From positions 3,343,716 to 3,407,715 of the forward strand of contig NZ_AP026867.1 in assembly GCF_026000115.1 (NCBI RefSeq): a stretch of 64,000 nucleotides of DNA. The letters are read 5' to 3'. Below are positions 18,027 through 27,471 of this stretch, piece by piece; positions within the stretch are counted from its first letter, which is position 1, and every line of letters begins with the position of its first letter. The notes beneath the pieces are model-generated. The model searched no databases. It saw only the letters and a program-made list of their open reading frames with translations, and was not told the DNA's origin. A program made the position numbers and the translations under genes. Origin of the DNA: Aureispira anguillae (GTDB taxonomy: Bacteria > Bacteroidota > Bacteroidia > Chitinophagales > Saprospiraceae).

Positions 18027-21000
18027 ATGCGTTCCATTCTAAAAACTGGTCTTTTTTTCTGCATCTTTTTATTATTAATTGGTGGAATTTATGCTTTTCA
18101 AGAAGCTCCCCCAATAAATAATACCCTTCCTGTTGATTTGCAAATTTCAAAAAAAGAAGCAGAAGCCTTGGTTAATGAAGGTGCATGGGAAGAAGCCATC
18201 ACAATCTATAAAGAAGTACAAAAAAAATGCAAGGTACTTGGTTTAGAAGCAATTGCCATTGATTTGTATGAGGAATTATTAGCCATCACTATTCTTAGAG
18301 ATGATTTGGAAATTGTGGATAAAATTGCTGTCATCAACCAATGCAAAAAACAAGAAGAACATCCCAATTTTAAGGGCATTTACTATGGAGCTTTAGCGCA
18401 TTTATTTGCCTTCTATGGTGAAGTTGATTCTTTGAATAAATATTATTCGACTGCTTCTCAAATTTATACTCAAGAGAATCGATTTAAATTAGCAGGAAAT
18501 CTTAATGCTACCCTTGCGCTTGAATTTTATATGTTAGACGATTTGCAAGCTGCTAAAACTTTTTTGGAGCAAGCAGAACAAATCTTAAATGAACAATTAA
18601 AACCTCATCATTTAGATCTACCCAATATTTATAATGTTCAAACTTTAATTTATGGTGATTTAGGGGAATATGATAAAGCTTTAAAAAGTAATTTAATTAG
18701 TATAAAAATATTAGAAGAGGACAAACTAAGTCATGCTTTAGATTTAGCCTATGAATATAATAATTTAGCCACGATATATGGTTCCCTAAAGGATTATAAT
18801 AATTCTTTAAGTTATTATTTAAAAGCCTTACATTTAATTGAAGGTTCTAAAGATTACCCTAAAACTGAGTCTGCAAGCCTTATTTACAATATAGCTGCAA
18901 CATACTCTGAGCAAAATAATTTCAAAGCAGCAAAGCAGGCATCTCTTAAATCCTTATCTTACCTTGATTCCTCTAAAGAAGAAAATAAAGATGTTTTAGC
19001 AGATTACATTAATAATTATCATCAATTAGTTCGTTGCTATAGCCATTTTGGGGATTTAGATTCTGCTGAATTTTATATACAAAAAGCAGAACAAATAAAT
19101 AAAACTTTTCCTTATAGAATATCTAGAACCTATATTAATTATGCTCAAATTTCATTAGAGCAAAAAAAGTTCATTAACGCAAAAGAGTATACACTAAAAG
19201 CCCTTTCTAAGGGTTTAGAAACCTATGGAAACAAAAGTGAATTGGTCTCCAATGCCTATAATTTATTAAGCGATATAGCAACATCACAAAATAAAAATAA
19301 GGAGGCACTAGAATATGTTCAACAAGCTCTAGAAGCCATTAGCATTGATTTTTGTGATCCCAATGGGCTAAGCAATCCCAAGTTAGACAACATACTTTAT
19401 AAGGGAGAACTGCTATCTACATTACAACGCAAATTAGTGGTCTTAAAAAAACTCTATCAGCAAGAAACAACAACTGTAGATGCCAGCGCTATTTATGCCA
19501 GTGCCAAACTAGCAACAGAAACCCTAGAACAAATGAATCGAGGCATGAAAGATGTCAATTCTAAACGTTTTTGGCTGAACACAAAAGTAATCCCTCTATT
19601 TGAAGCAGCAATTTTAACTGCTTTGGAGATTGCTGAAAAAACAGGCGATGACAATTACATCAATGAAGCCTTTATTTTGTCCGAACGAAGCAAATCTATG
19701 CTTATGACGGATGCCATGCAAGAAGCCAATGCTTCTAATTTTGGAGGAGTGCCTGATAGTTTGTTAGAGCGTTTGCATTCGTTGCAAAAATCATTGGCAG
19801 AAGCCGAAAAAAAGCGTTTTGATGCCCATCTCGCTAAAGATTTAGAAACCGAAAAAGTGATGAAAGAGGTTATCTTTGATCATAAACATCATTTGGATCT
19901 ATTAAAACATAAATTTGAAAAGCAATATCCTAAATATTACGCACTAAAATATGAGACCTCTGTTGCTTCCATTGCTGACATTCAAAATGCATTAAGCGAA
20001 AAAACCACTTTTATTGAATTTTTTGAAGGAGAGGATAACATCTATGCCTTTTCAATTAATAAAGAAAGTGCTCATGTAGAAACCATCAAAAAAGAAGCAG
20101 ATTTCCAAATTACAATCTACAGTTTTCAACGTGCATTAATGAATTCCAAAGCATTCCAAAACAAACCTGGTATTGTTTATAATAAATTCATAAAAGAATC
20201 TCATTATTTTTATAACAAATTGCTTAAAAATTGCGTAAACAAACAAGCAGAACGTCTTATTATTGTTCCTGATGGTCTACTGGGGTATTTACCTTTTGAG
20301 GTTTTGCTAACCCACCCCATTACAGCCCTCAAACAAGGAACAGATAAAGGAGCTGATTTTTCGACGCTCCCCTATCTAATTCGTGATTATAAGATTAGCT
20401 ATAATTATTCTGGTAGCCTTTTAATTGCTCAACAAGCCAGCCAAAAAAATATTATTAATGGTAACATATTAGCTTTAGCTCCCTCTTATGCCGCCAAAAA
20501 AACTCCAGAATGGAGAGGCAAACGTGAAGTTGAATTGCGACAAAATTTAATTGAACTACATGGAGCCGAAAAAGAAGTGGCTAGACTAGAAGAGCTTTAT
20601 AATGGTAGTTTTCATATTGGAGAACAAGCCAATGAAGCTACTTTTAAAAATTGTGCTCACAAACATGGAATTTTACATTTGGCCATGCATGGCTTAGTTG
20701 ACAAAAAGAATCCAGAGTTTTCGGGTTTGGCTATGACAGAAGACATGAGTAAAACAGAAGACAACTTTTTATATGCTTACGAAATCAAACAATTAGGATT
20801 ACAAGCAGGGTTGGTTGTTCTTAGTGCTTGTGAAACTGGCATTGGAAAATACCAACGAGGCGAAGGTGTTGTAAGTATTGGTCGTGGTTTTATGTATGCA
20901 GGTGCCCCTGCCCTGTTAATGACACTTTGGAGCCTTAACGACCAATCTGGTGCTGTAATTATCGAGCAATTTTATAAAAATTTGAGCGAAGGCATAGAAA

Positions 21001-21218
21001 AAGATGAAGCAATTCGTCAAGCCAAATTATTTTACTTAAAACACTATCCAGCAGAATATACACATCCTTTTATGTGGGCTGCTTTTATTCAAGTTGGAGA
21101 TTACTCTAGTGTATCAATCAATCATAAAAGTGATTGGGAAATTTACTTAGGAATACTATTAATTGCCATCTTATCTGTTTTTCTAGGTATCAAATTGCGA
21201 AAAAAAGACATAAAGTAA
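18027..21218 (+). CDS. TPR-CHAT caspase-like protein, membrane-anchored (copy 1)
   Basis: 1063 aa. It has an N-terminal signal segment (LKTGLFFCIFLLLIGGIYAF), then tetratricopeptide repeats from ~35 to ~470 (for example AWEEAITIYKEVQKK, GEYDKALKSNLISIKIL, KDYNNSLSYYLKALHLI). A helical linker is followed by a CHAT domain from ~660 to ~1020. The caspase-fold dyad is intact: His888 in LHLAMHGLVD and Cys935 in VLSACETGIG, followed by RGEGVVSIGRGFMYAGAP. Residues ~1037-1055 form a C-terminal membrane segment with a basic tail. CHAT proteins are cysteine proteases, some activated by partner binding to TPRs. Topology suggests TPRs and protease face the periplasm. It is paralogous to the 22216 gene over its full length. 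Confidence 0.9.
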   Translation: MRSILKTGLFFCIFLLLIGGIYAFQEAPPINNTLPVDLQISKKEAEALVNEGAWEEAITIYKEVQKKCKVLGLEAIAIDLYEELLAITILRDDLEIVDKIAVINQCKKQEEHPNFKGIYYGALAHLFAFYGEVDSLNKYYSTASQIYTQENRFKLAGNLNATLALEFYMLDDLQAAKTFLEQAEQILNEQLKPHHLDLPNIYNVQTLIYGDLGEYDKALKSNLISIKILEEDKLSHALDLAYEYNNLATIYGSLKDYNNSLSYYLKALHLIEGSKDYPKTESASLIYNIAATYSEQNNFKAAKQASLKSLSYLDSSKEENKDVLADYINNYHQLVRCYSHFGDLDSAEFYIQKAEQINKTFPYRISRTYINYAQISLEQKKFINAKEYTLKALSKGLETYGNKSELVSNAYNLLSDIATSQNKNKEALEYVQQALEAISIDFCDPNGLSNPKLDNILYKGELLSTLQRKLVVLKKLYQQETTTVDASAIYASAKLATETLEQMNRGMKDVNSKRFWLNTKVIPLFEAAILTALEIAEKTGDDNYINEAFILSERSKSMLMTDAMQEANASNFGGVPDSLLERLHSLQKSLAEAEKKRFDAHLAKDLETEKVMKEVIFDHKHHLDLLKHKFEKQYPKYYALKYETSVASIADIQNALSEKTTFIEFFEGEDNIYAFSINKESAHVETIKKEADFQITIYSFQRALMNSKAFQNKPGIVYNKFIKESHYFYNKLLKNCVNKQAERLIIVPDGLLGYLPFEVLLTHPITALKQGTDKGADFSTLPYLIRDYKISYNYSGSLLIAQQASQKNIINGNILALAPSYAAKKTPEWRGKREVELRQNLIELHGAEKEVARLEELYNGSFHIGEQANEATFKNCAHKHGILHLAMHGLVDKKNPEFSGLAMTEDMSKTEDNFLYAYEIKQLGLQAGLVVLSACETGIGKYQRGEGVVSIGRGFMYAGAPALLMTLWSLNDQSGAVIIEQFYKNLSEGIEKDEAIRQAKLFYLKHYPAEYTHPFMWAAFIQVGDYSSVSINHKSDWEIYLGILLIAILSVFLGIKLRKKDIK

Positions 21219-21277
21219 ATATAACGGATTCTTCCCCTTTAAGAATCTCTATTTAGTAATACAAACTAACCCACTTA

Positions 21278-21562
21278 ATGATCTCTTTTAACAAGGGTAG
21301 CATCATCTATTTGCTATTCATTTACGTCCCGTATGCCGTATTATTGCCTCTACTCGTCCCACAGTACAAAGGCAATAAACAGTTTTTTTATGCCCAAAAA
21401 CAAGGGTTTTCTTTCGTTACTCAACTCTTAAGTAGTCACAATATTACCTCCTACCCTCATTTTGCCAAAGCCTTTCAATCAAACGGTTTTATACCTTCGG
21501 CTATTGCTTATTTTTTATCCGTAAGCATTTATTTTGAATATTTCTCACTTGAATTCATATAA
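21278..21562 (+). CDS. Doubtful small hydrophobic ORF
   Basis: 94 codons beginning 59 bp after CHAT1. It has a hydrophobic N-terminus (IIYLLFIYVPYAVLLPLLV) and no recognisable domain. It may be a real small membrane protein cotranscribed with CHAT1, or the decayed remains of one. The second module has no counterpart after its CHAT gene. The rest of the 493-bp gap to the next small beta gene shows no other feature. Confidence 0.3.
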   Translation: MISFNKGSIIYLLFIYVPYAVLLPLLVPQYKGNKQFFYAQKQGFSFVTQLLSSHNITSYPHFAKAFQSNGFIPSAIAYFLSVSIYFEYFSLEFI

Positions 21563-21711
21563 AGTCATCCTCCAATCTAAGGCAACAGATAACAACAGAT
21601 AAAACATAATTTATAACACAAGTAAACTATCTTTTTCACCAGCCCATTAAACTTATAAACCAAGGGCACCAACAATTAACACAATTTTTAACTTTTAAAT
21701 CCAAACCAAAT

Positions 21712-22056
21712 ATGCCAATTATAAGAAATATCAAAACTAAGCAGAAGAAAAATGGAACTAGTTATCAAGTAACTGTAACAGTAGGTGAAGATACTACCAA
21801 TAGTGTAAAGACCGTTGATGTTTATATTCCTGCTGTTTCGGGGCAACCTGATCCTGAACCTGAGAATGTTACCCTCAATTATTCGGGCACTAGTGGTGAA
21901 GATCGAATTTTTTCCTATGAAGACTTGGGCTTTAGTTCCAATGCAGCTGGATTGACCTATGAAATGACTGCTACGATGAAAAATAACACTGGTGGTACAA
22001 TAGGTACTCCTGTAGCAGAGCCTGTATTGGTTGAGGAATACAACGAAGAAGCATAA
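21712..22056 (+). CDS. Small beta-rich protein, one repeat; partner of CHAT protein 2
   Basis: 114 aa, no signal peptide. It aligns with unit 1 of the 224-aa protein at 17033: VTVTVGEDTTNSVKTVDV, IPAVSGQPDPEPENVTLN, and YEMTATMKNNTGGTIGTP against VVVVVGDDSTENLVNTVDV, IPTVEGQPVPSPNN, and YEMISTMKDSNNKQVGEP. It is thus a one-unit version of the same family. It lies 159 bp before CHAT2 with the same terminator stem between. The C-terminus is acidic (VEEYNEEA), like that of the other copy (VEGLEEA). Function unknown. Confidence 0.75.
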   Translation: MPIIRNIKTKQKKNGTSYQVTVTVGEDTTNSVKTVDVYIPAVSGQPDPEPENVTLNYSGTSGEDRIFSYEDLGFSSNAAGLTYEMTATMKNNTGGTIGTPVAEPVLVEEYNEEA

Positions 22057-22107
22057 AAACATCAAATTAAGCTTCTTTTTTGAAGTTTATTTAAAATAAT
22101 TTTCAAT

Positions 22108-22138
22108 AAGCTATCTCATTTTTTGAGATAGCTTTATA
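22108..22138 (+). terminator. Terminator/attenuator between small beta gene 2 and CHAT2
   Basis: AAGCTATCTCA (22108-22118) pairs with TGAGATAGCTT (22124-22134). The stem matches the hairpin at 17738 base for base over AAGCTATCTC. The trailing T-run is weaker here (TTTATATTT), so read-through into CHAT2 may be greater. Confidence 0.75.
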
Positions 22139-22215
22139 TTTACTACCTATCCCCAAATGTAGACCTAAAACTCCAATGCTTCCCCTTTTCTTTCGAAAAT
22201 AAAAGCACATCCTAT

Positions 22216-25200
22216 ATGAGCAACTTGGCTACCATAGCACTACTTTTTATTTTTTTTTTCTTATCTATTGAAAAAAATCATGCCTATCAAACCAATCCAT
22301 CAATACTTCCCACCTCTTTACAAGTTTTAAAGTCAAAAGCAGAACACCTAAACAATGATGGATTGTGGGATGAATCTATTGCATTGTATCAAAACATTCA
22401 AGAACAATGTTATGCGCTAGAATTGAAAGCGTTAGGAATTGACTTATACGAGTATATTTTTGTTGTTACTGTATTAAGAGAAGATCACGATTTGGAGGAC
22501 AAGCTAAATTTCATTGAACAATGCAGTGCCAAAGAAACACATCCTGATTTCTTAGGGCTTTATTATGGAGCTATTGCTCATGCCTATATTTATTATGGCG
22601 AGATAGATTCTATGAATAAATATTATGATTTAGCTTACGCCCTTTATACCAACAAGCAAAAGCATTTGCAAGCCACCAACTTAAATGTAACTATTGCGAC
22701 CGAATATTACTTTTTAGGTGAGTTGATTGCCGCTAAAGAATATATCCAAAAAGCTGAGAAACTCTTGTATGAAAAGCTAGAACCCCTCCAACTTGATGTT
22801 CCTAGTATTTATACGATACAAACGGCCATCTACACAGAGTTGGGTGAATACAATAAGGCACTAAAAAGCAACTTAAAAAGTATCCAAATTTACGAAGCCG
22901 ATAACACTACTCGAAGTCTCGATTTAGCTTATCAATACAGCAATCTTGCCACTACTTATAGCGCCCTAAAGGATTTTGAAAACTCCCTAAGCTATTATCA
23001 AAAAGCACTGTCTTTAATCAAAGACATAGAAGACGATTCTGAGATAGAAATTGCCAGTTTGATGTATAATATTGGAGCTACTTACCTCAAACAAGGAAAT
23101 CACCATGCTGGGAAAGAGGCTTTCCTAAAATCGTTCTCAATTCTAATAAAATCAAAAGACATGACGGACGATATGAAACAGGACTTTATTAATAATTGCC
23201 ATCTTTTAGAAGATTGTTATCGCTACTTTAATCAACAAGATTCTGCCTTGTATTATCTGAAAAAAGCAGAAGAATTGAATAAAACATTTCCTTATAGAAT
23301 TGCTTTTACTTATGAGTGCTACAGCAATATTTATTTGGGGCAAAATAATTTTGTTAAAGCTAAAATATACAGTGAGAAATCATTAGAAGCTGGACTTGCT
23401 AGCTATGGAGAAAAAAGTGAAATTGTTCGAGATGCCTATCGTTCACTCGCAAAAATAGCAGCAACTCAACGCAATTACAAGGAAGCATTGTTTTACAATC
23501 AAAAAGTATTAGAAAGCTTAAGTTTTAATTTTTCAGACGAAAACGGGCTTTCTAATCCTAAGTTAAACGACGTTTTTAGAAAAGGTGACTTAGTGAAGGA
23601 TTTAAGTTTTAAAATGCAATACTTAGAGCTGCTTTATTTGAGAGATGATGAATTTGTATCGGCAGAAGACTTATATGCAACGGCTAAATTAGCAACCGAA
23701 AATCTAGAATTGCTGAATAAAAGTCTAAAGAATAAAAATTCGCAGCTCTATTGGCTCAACAAAGAGGCAATTCCCCTCTTCGAAAAAGCAATTCAAATTG
23801 CTATTGGTATTTATAACAAAACTAAAAACCCCAAATATCTAAATGAGGCTTTTATGCTCTCTGAACATAGTAAATCCATGTTAATGATGGGGGCTTTACA
23901 AGAAAATAATGCCTCTAGTTTTGGGGGAATTCCCAACAAATTGGTTCATCGAGAAAAAGAGCTTCAAAAACTTTTGGCCGAAGCAGAAAAAAAACGATTT
24001 GATGCCAATCTCATTGGGGACTTAGACATCGTAAAACATCAAGATAGTCTTATATTCAATTATCACCATCAGGTAGATGCTTTAATCTTTCAATTTGAAA
24101 CAGAGTATCCCAAATATTATCAACTAAAATATGCGGCACAAGTTGCAGATATAAATAGCATTCAAACTACCTTAGATGATAGTACAACGTTTATCGAGTA
24201 CTTTGAAGGCAAAGCAAAAATTTATGCATTTACAATAACCAAAAATCAAGCTTTTGTTCACGCTATAGAGAGAACACCATCTTATAATCGAGATATTCAC
24301 GATTTCCAGTCGATGCTTACCAATATTAAAGAAGCTGCCGATAAACCTGTTAATGTTTATAATAAATTTATAGCAGAGGCTCATAACCTCTATAATAAAC
24401 TATTAAAAAACAGCTTAGTTCCTCATAATAATCGACTTATTATAGTCCCTGATGGGCAACTCGGCTACATTCCTTTTGATGTCTTTTTGCCAAAAAAAAT
24501 AGCACCTATTTTTAATCAAGCAGAGAATACAATCAATTTTTCTATCCTTCCTTATCTCATTCGAGATTACAAAATCAGTTATAATTATTCTGCAACACTT
24601 TTAACCAGTTCTCCCATTCGTTCCAAGCAGTATAAAAATGGATACGTACTGGCATTAGCTCCTAGTTATACGAACAAATCGACTCCTAGTTGTCGAAGCC
24701 AATACGAACAAAAGCTGCGTAAGGAACTCGTAGAGTTGCCTGGTGCTACCCGTGAATTGGAATTTCTGAAATGGACCTTTAATGGCTGTTTTCTATCTAG
24801 TGCTGAGGCGAATGAAGCCAATTTTAAGCAAAATGCACCTAATTGTAGCGTATTGCACCTTGCCGTTCATGGTTTGGTTGATAACAACAAACCTGAGCTT
24901 TCTGGTTTAGCACTGGAAGAGGATATGGGCAAGAAAGAAGATAATATTTTGTATGCTTATGAAATCAAACAATTGGATTTACAGGCGGAGTTGGTGGTGC
25001 TATCTGCTTGTGAAACAGGAATTGGAAAATATCAACGAGGCGAAGGAGTGCTTAGTATTGGTCGTGGTTTTATGTATGCAGGTGTTCCTAGCTTGCTCAC
25101 TACTTTATGGAGCTTAAATGACTATTCTAGTGATAAAATTATCAAACAATTTTATACCAATCTAAGTCAGGGAATGAAAAAAGATGAAGCCATACAACAA

Positions 25201-25395
25201 GCCAAACTTCATTATCTAAATGGTCACAATGGTTTATCTGCCTACCCTGCTCTTTGGGCCTGTTTTATACAAGTTGGAGATTATAGCCCCATTCAAATCA
25301 GTAAAAAGCCTTGGCTATTATATGGTATTTTAGGATTCATTTCCTTGCTAATAATAGGTCGTCTATTGTTCAAAAAAATAAAAAGAAAAGATTAA
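22216..25395 (+). CDS. TPR-CHAT caspase-like protein, membrane-anchored (copy 2)
   Basis: 1059 aa with the same plan as the 18027 gene. It has an N-terminal hydrophobic segment (LATIALLFIFFFLSIEKNHA), TPRs from ~35 to ~470 (GEYNKALKSNLKSIQIYEAD, KDFENSLSYYQKALSLI), a helical linker, a CHAT domain from ~655 to ~1015, and a C-terminal membrane segment (WLLYGILGFISLLIIGRLLF) with a basic tail. The dyad is His885 (LHLAVHGLVD) and Cys932 (VLSACETGIG); the 47-residue His-Cys spacing is identical in both copies. The two CHAT proteins look about half identical, so the duplication is not recent. The stop codon overlaps the next start (TAATG), so the pseudouridine synthase is translationally coupled. 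Confidence 0.9.
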   Translation: MSNLATIALLFIFFFLSIEKNHAYQTNPSILPTSLQVLKSKAEHLNNDGLWDESIALYQNIQEQCYALELKALGIDLYEYIFVVTVLREDHDLEDKLNFIEQCSAKETHPDFLGLYYGAIAHAYIYYGEIDSMNKYYDLAYALYTNKQKHLQATNLNVTIATEYYFLGELIAAKEYIQKAEKLLYEKLEPLQLDVPSIYTIQTAIYTELGEYNKALKSNLKSIQIYEADNTTRSLDLAYQYSNLATTYSALKDFENSLSYYQKALSLIKDIEDDSEIEIASLMYNIGATYLKQGNHHAGKEAFLKSFSILIKSKDMTDDMKQDFINNCHLLEDCYRYFNQQDSALYYLKKAEELNKTFPYRIAFTYECYSNIYLGQNNFVKAKIYSEKSLEAGLASYGEKSEIVRDAYRSLAKIAATQRNYKEALFYNQKVLESLSFNFSDENGLSNPKLNDVFRKGDLVKDLSFKMQYLELLYLRDDEFVSAEDLYATAKLATENLELLNKSLKNKNSQLYWLNKEAIPLFEKAIQIAIGIYNKTKNPKYLNEAFMLSEHSKSMLMMGALQENNASSFGGIPNKLVHREKELQKLLAEAEKKRFDANLIGDLDIVKHQDSLIFNYHHQVDALIFQFETEYPKYYQLKYAAQVADINSIQTTLDDSTTFIEYFEGKAKIYAFTITKNQAFVHAIERTPSYNRDIHDFQSMLTNIKEAADKPVNVYNKFIAEAHNLYNKLLKNSLVPHNNRLIIVPDGQLGYIPFDVFLPKKIAPIFNQAENTINFSILPYLIRDYKISYNYSATLLTSSPIRSKQYKNGYVLALAPSYTNKSTPSCRSQYEQKLRKELVELPGATRELEFLKWTFNGCFLSSAEANEANFKQNAPNCSVLHLAVHGLVDNNKPELSGLALEEDMGKKEDNILYAYEIKQLDLQAELVVLSACETGIGKYQRGEGVLSIGRGFMYAGVPSLLTTLWSLNDYSSDKIIKQFYTNLSQGMKKDEAIQQAKLHYLNGHNGLSAYPALWACFIQVGDYSPIQISKKPWLLYGILGFISLLIIGRLLFKKIKRKD

Positions 25396-26000
25396 TGCCC
25401 CTACAATATTACATCATTTACAAACCGTTTGGAATGCTTTCTCAGTTCTCTCAAGAGCATGAAAGCCATGTTACACTTGCCCATCTAGATTTCACCTTTG
25501 ATAAAGATATTTATCCTGTTGGACGTTTAGACAAGGATAGTGAAGGGCTTTTGATTCTGACCAATGATAAAAAGCTTACAGATGCCTTACTAAATCCCAA
25601 AAATAAACATTGGAGAAGTTATTGGGTTCAAGTAGATGACATTCCATCCACTACTGCAATTCAAGCGTTAAAGCAAGGAGTTGACATCAAAGTGGGTAAG
25701 ACGATATATCGAACAAAACCTGCCAAAGCTCAATTATTAGCACAAGCCCCTGAATTGCCCGAAAGAACACCTCCCATTCGTTTTCGTAAAAATATCCCCA
25801 CAGCATGGCTACAAATTGGGCTGATAGAAGGCAAAAACAGGCAAGTGCGCCGAATGACGGCAAGTGTTGGTTATCCAACACTCCGCCTTGTTCGACATCA
25901 AATTGTCAACCTAAAACTTCAAGATATGCAAATTGGAGAAGTTCGAAGCTTAGATCGCACTTCTATTTATCAATTGTTACAACTGCACAAAATCAGATAA
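25395..26000 (+). CDS. rluE: 23S rRNA pseudouridine synthase, RluE type
   Basis: 201 aa from the ATG that overlaps the CHAT2 stop (TAATG). The frame is open further upstream inside CHAT2, but MPLQYYIIYKPFGMLSQFSQ is the typical family N-terminus. The catalytic motif VGRLDKDSEGLLILTND gives Asp46. ...IGLIEGKNRQVRRMTASVGYPTLRLVR is the conserved C-terminal RNA-binding segment. There is no S4 domain, as expected for RluE. It isomerises a uridine in 23S rRNA (U2457 in E. coli). Its 3' end overlaps the convergent MBL gene by 24 bp. Coupling to a CHAT gene is probably incidental. Confidence 0.88.
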   Translation: MPLQYYIIYKPFGMLSQFSQEHESHVTLAHLDFTFDKDIYPVGRLDKDSEGLLILTNDKKLTDALLNPKNKHWRSYWVQVDDIPSTTAIQALKQGVDIKVGKTIYRTKPAKAQLLAQAPELPERTPPIRFRKNIPTAWLQIGLIEGKNRQVRRMTASVGYPTLRLVRHQIVNLKLQDMQIGEVRSLDRTSIYQLLQLHKIR

Positions 26001-26840
26001 TTTGCCCATTTTATCGGCAACAATACGCCCCTTTTCGTTCCGTTTTACAGTACAAGCTTCAATGGTTGGTGCATGTTCAAAAAACAAGATATGCCCCTCA
26101 TTTACAGCCTTGGTCAAAAACCACTCTTTCTCAATCAAAGTTTGTAAAGGGCGAACATCATATCCCATTACATAAGGCATGCTAATATGACTTGGCGATG
26201 GCAGCAAATCGGCACAATAAATAATTGTTTTGCCTTGATACTGAATACGTGGAGTCATTAAGGCTTCAGTATGCCCATAAGCATAACCGATTCCAACATT
26301 GGGCAACCAATCTAAGATTTGATCATAAGGCAAGGCATCTACCATTTTTAAAATCCCCTCTTCCATTAAGGGAACAAAATTCTCCTTTAGAAAAGAAGCT
26401 TTTTCTCGTGCATTGGGTGTAAATGCCCAATCGTAGTGCGCCTGATTAGACCAATAAGTTGCATTAGGAAAAGTAGGCAATGATTTGCCACTACTGTCTT
26501 GTAAAATAGCTCCTCCTACATGATCAAAATGTAGATGGGTTAAAAATACATCTGTAATATCATTGACCGTAAGTCCATTTTTTGCCAAAGAGCTAATTAG
26601 AGTAGCGTCACCGTGTGGGTGAAAATGAGAGAAGAATTTTTCAGATTGCTTATTACCAATTCCAGTATCAATAATAATTTTTCGACCTTCGGTCTCTATT
26701 AACAAACAACGCATGGCCCAAGTACACAGATTTTGCTCATCAGGCGTTTCTAGTTTTGACCACAAAGACTTGGGAACAACACCAAACATAGCTCCCCCAT
26801 CCAACTTAAAATACCCCGTATCAATAACACTTAGTTTCAT
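25977..26840 (-). CDS. MBL-fold metallohydrolase
   Basis: 287 aa, cytoplasmic. The zinc motif HxHxDH is present as LTHLHFDHVGG (His102, His104, Asp106, His107). Further ligands are likely in GYAYGHTEALM and IIYCADLLPS. The overall form (MKLSVIDTGYFKLDGGAMFG start, about 280 aa) resembles the AiiA/quorum-quenching-lactonase-like branch of the superfamily, but the substrate cannot be assigned. It starts 11 bp after ribH and is probably cotranscribed with it. It overlaps the 3' end of the RluE gene. Confidence 0.85.
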   Translation of the reverse strand: MKLSVIDTGYFKLDGGAMFGVVPKSLWSKLETPDEQNLCTWAMRCLLIETEGRKIIIDTGIGNKQSEKFFSHFHPHGDATLISSLAKNGLTVNDITDVFLTHLHFDHVGGAILQDSSGKSLPTFPNATYWSNQAHYDWAFTPNAREKASFLKENFVPLMEEGILKMVDALPYDQILDWLPNVGIGYAYGHTEALMTPRIQYQGKTIIYCADLLPSPSHISMPYVMGYDVRPLQTLIEKEWFLTKAVNEGHILFFEHAPTIEACTVKRNEKGRIVADKMGKLSDFVQL

Positions 26841-26851
26841 TTTTCTATTAT

Positions 26852-27373
26852 TTATTTGCCAAAACCAATCGATGTATTCTCTCCTTCTAGTTGCTCCGAT
26901 AACCCTGCCATTCTCAAAGCAGTTACAGCAGCTTCTACGCCTTTATTTCCATATTTCCCACCTGCTCGATCCTTTGCCTGTTCCATAGTATTAGGAGTCA
27001 AGACCCCAAAAATAAAAGGCTTGCTACTTGCAATAGCCATATTTTGTAACCCTTGTGCTACAGACATGTTAATGTATTCATTGTGGCTTGTTTCTCCTTT
27101 GATAACGCAACCAATACAAATTGTAGCATCTACATTTCTATTCTTATTCAAAATTCTAGCTCCTTGAGGCAATTCAAAGGTACCTGGCACCTGAACCGTA
27201 TGAATATTTTCTACCTGTACTCCATGCTTAATAAGTGTATCGTAACAACCTTCGTATAAGGCATGCGTAATTTCTTCGTTCCAATCTGAAACCACAATAC
27301 CAAATTTCAATTTTTCTGCCGATGGCAAACTCTCTTCATTATAAGAAGATAAATTTTTATTTGCACTACTCAT
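26852..27373 (-). CDS. ribH: 6,7-dimethyl-8-ribityllumazine synthase
   Basis: 173 aa. It condenses 3,4-dihydroxy-2-butanone 4-phosphate with the ribitylamino-uracil in the penultimate step of riboflavin synthesis. Visible family motifs are GIVVSDWNEEIT near the start, QVPGTFELPQGA, CIGCVIKGETSHNEYI and FGVLTPNTMEQAKDRAGG. A ~20-residue N-terminal extension precedes the core. It lies downstream of a YfgM-like TPR gene and 11 bp upstream of the MBL gene. A terminator between the TPR gene and ribH suggests a separate promoter in the 169-bp gap. Confidence 0.95.
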   Translation of the reverse strand: MSSANKNLSSYNEESLPSAEKLKFGIVVSDWNEEITHALYEGCYDTLIKHGVQVENIHTVQVPGTFELPQGARILNKNRNVDATICIGCVIKGETSHNEYINMSVAQGLQNMAIASSKPFIFGVLTPNTMEQAKDRAGGKYGNKGVEAAVTALRMAGLSEQLEGENTSIGFGK

Positions 27374-27471
27374 TCTATCTTATGTTTAACATTCTTTGGC
27401 GACTTAAGCCAAAACCAAAGAATTTTTTTAAATCAAAATAACGTTCTATCCTCTGTAAATAGCTCCAATAA

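Noticed and set aside
25311-25394. Earlier start for the pseudouridine synthase inside CHAT2
   Set aside because: The extra residues have no family match, whereas the ATG overlapping the CHAT2 stop starts at the conserved N-terminus.
18027-25395. CHAT proteins as part of a type III-E CRISPR (Craspase) locus
   Set aside because: No gRAMP/Cas7-11, Cas1, Cas2 or repeat array in the window, and these CHAT proteins carry export and membrane segments.
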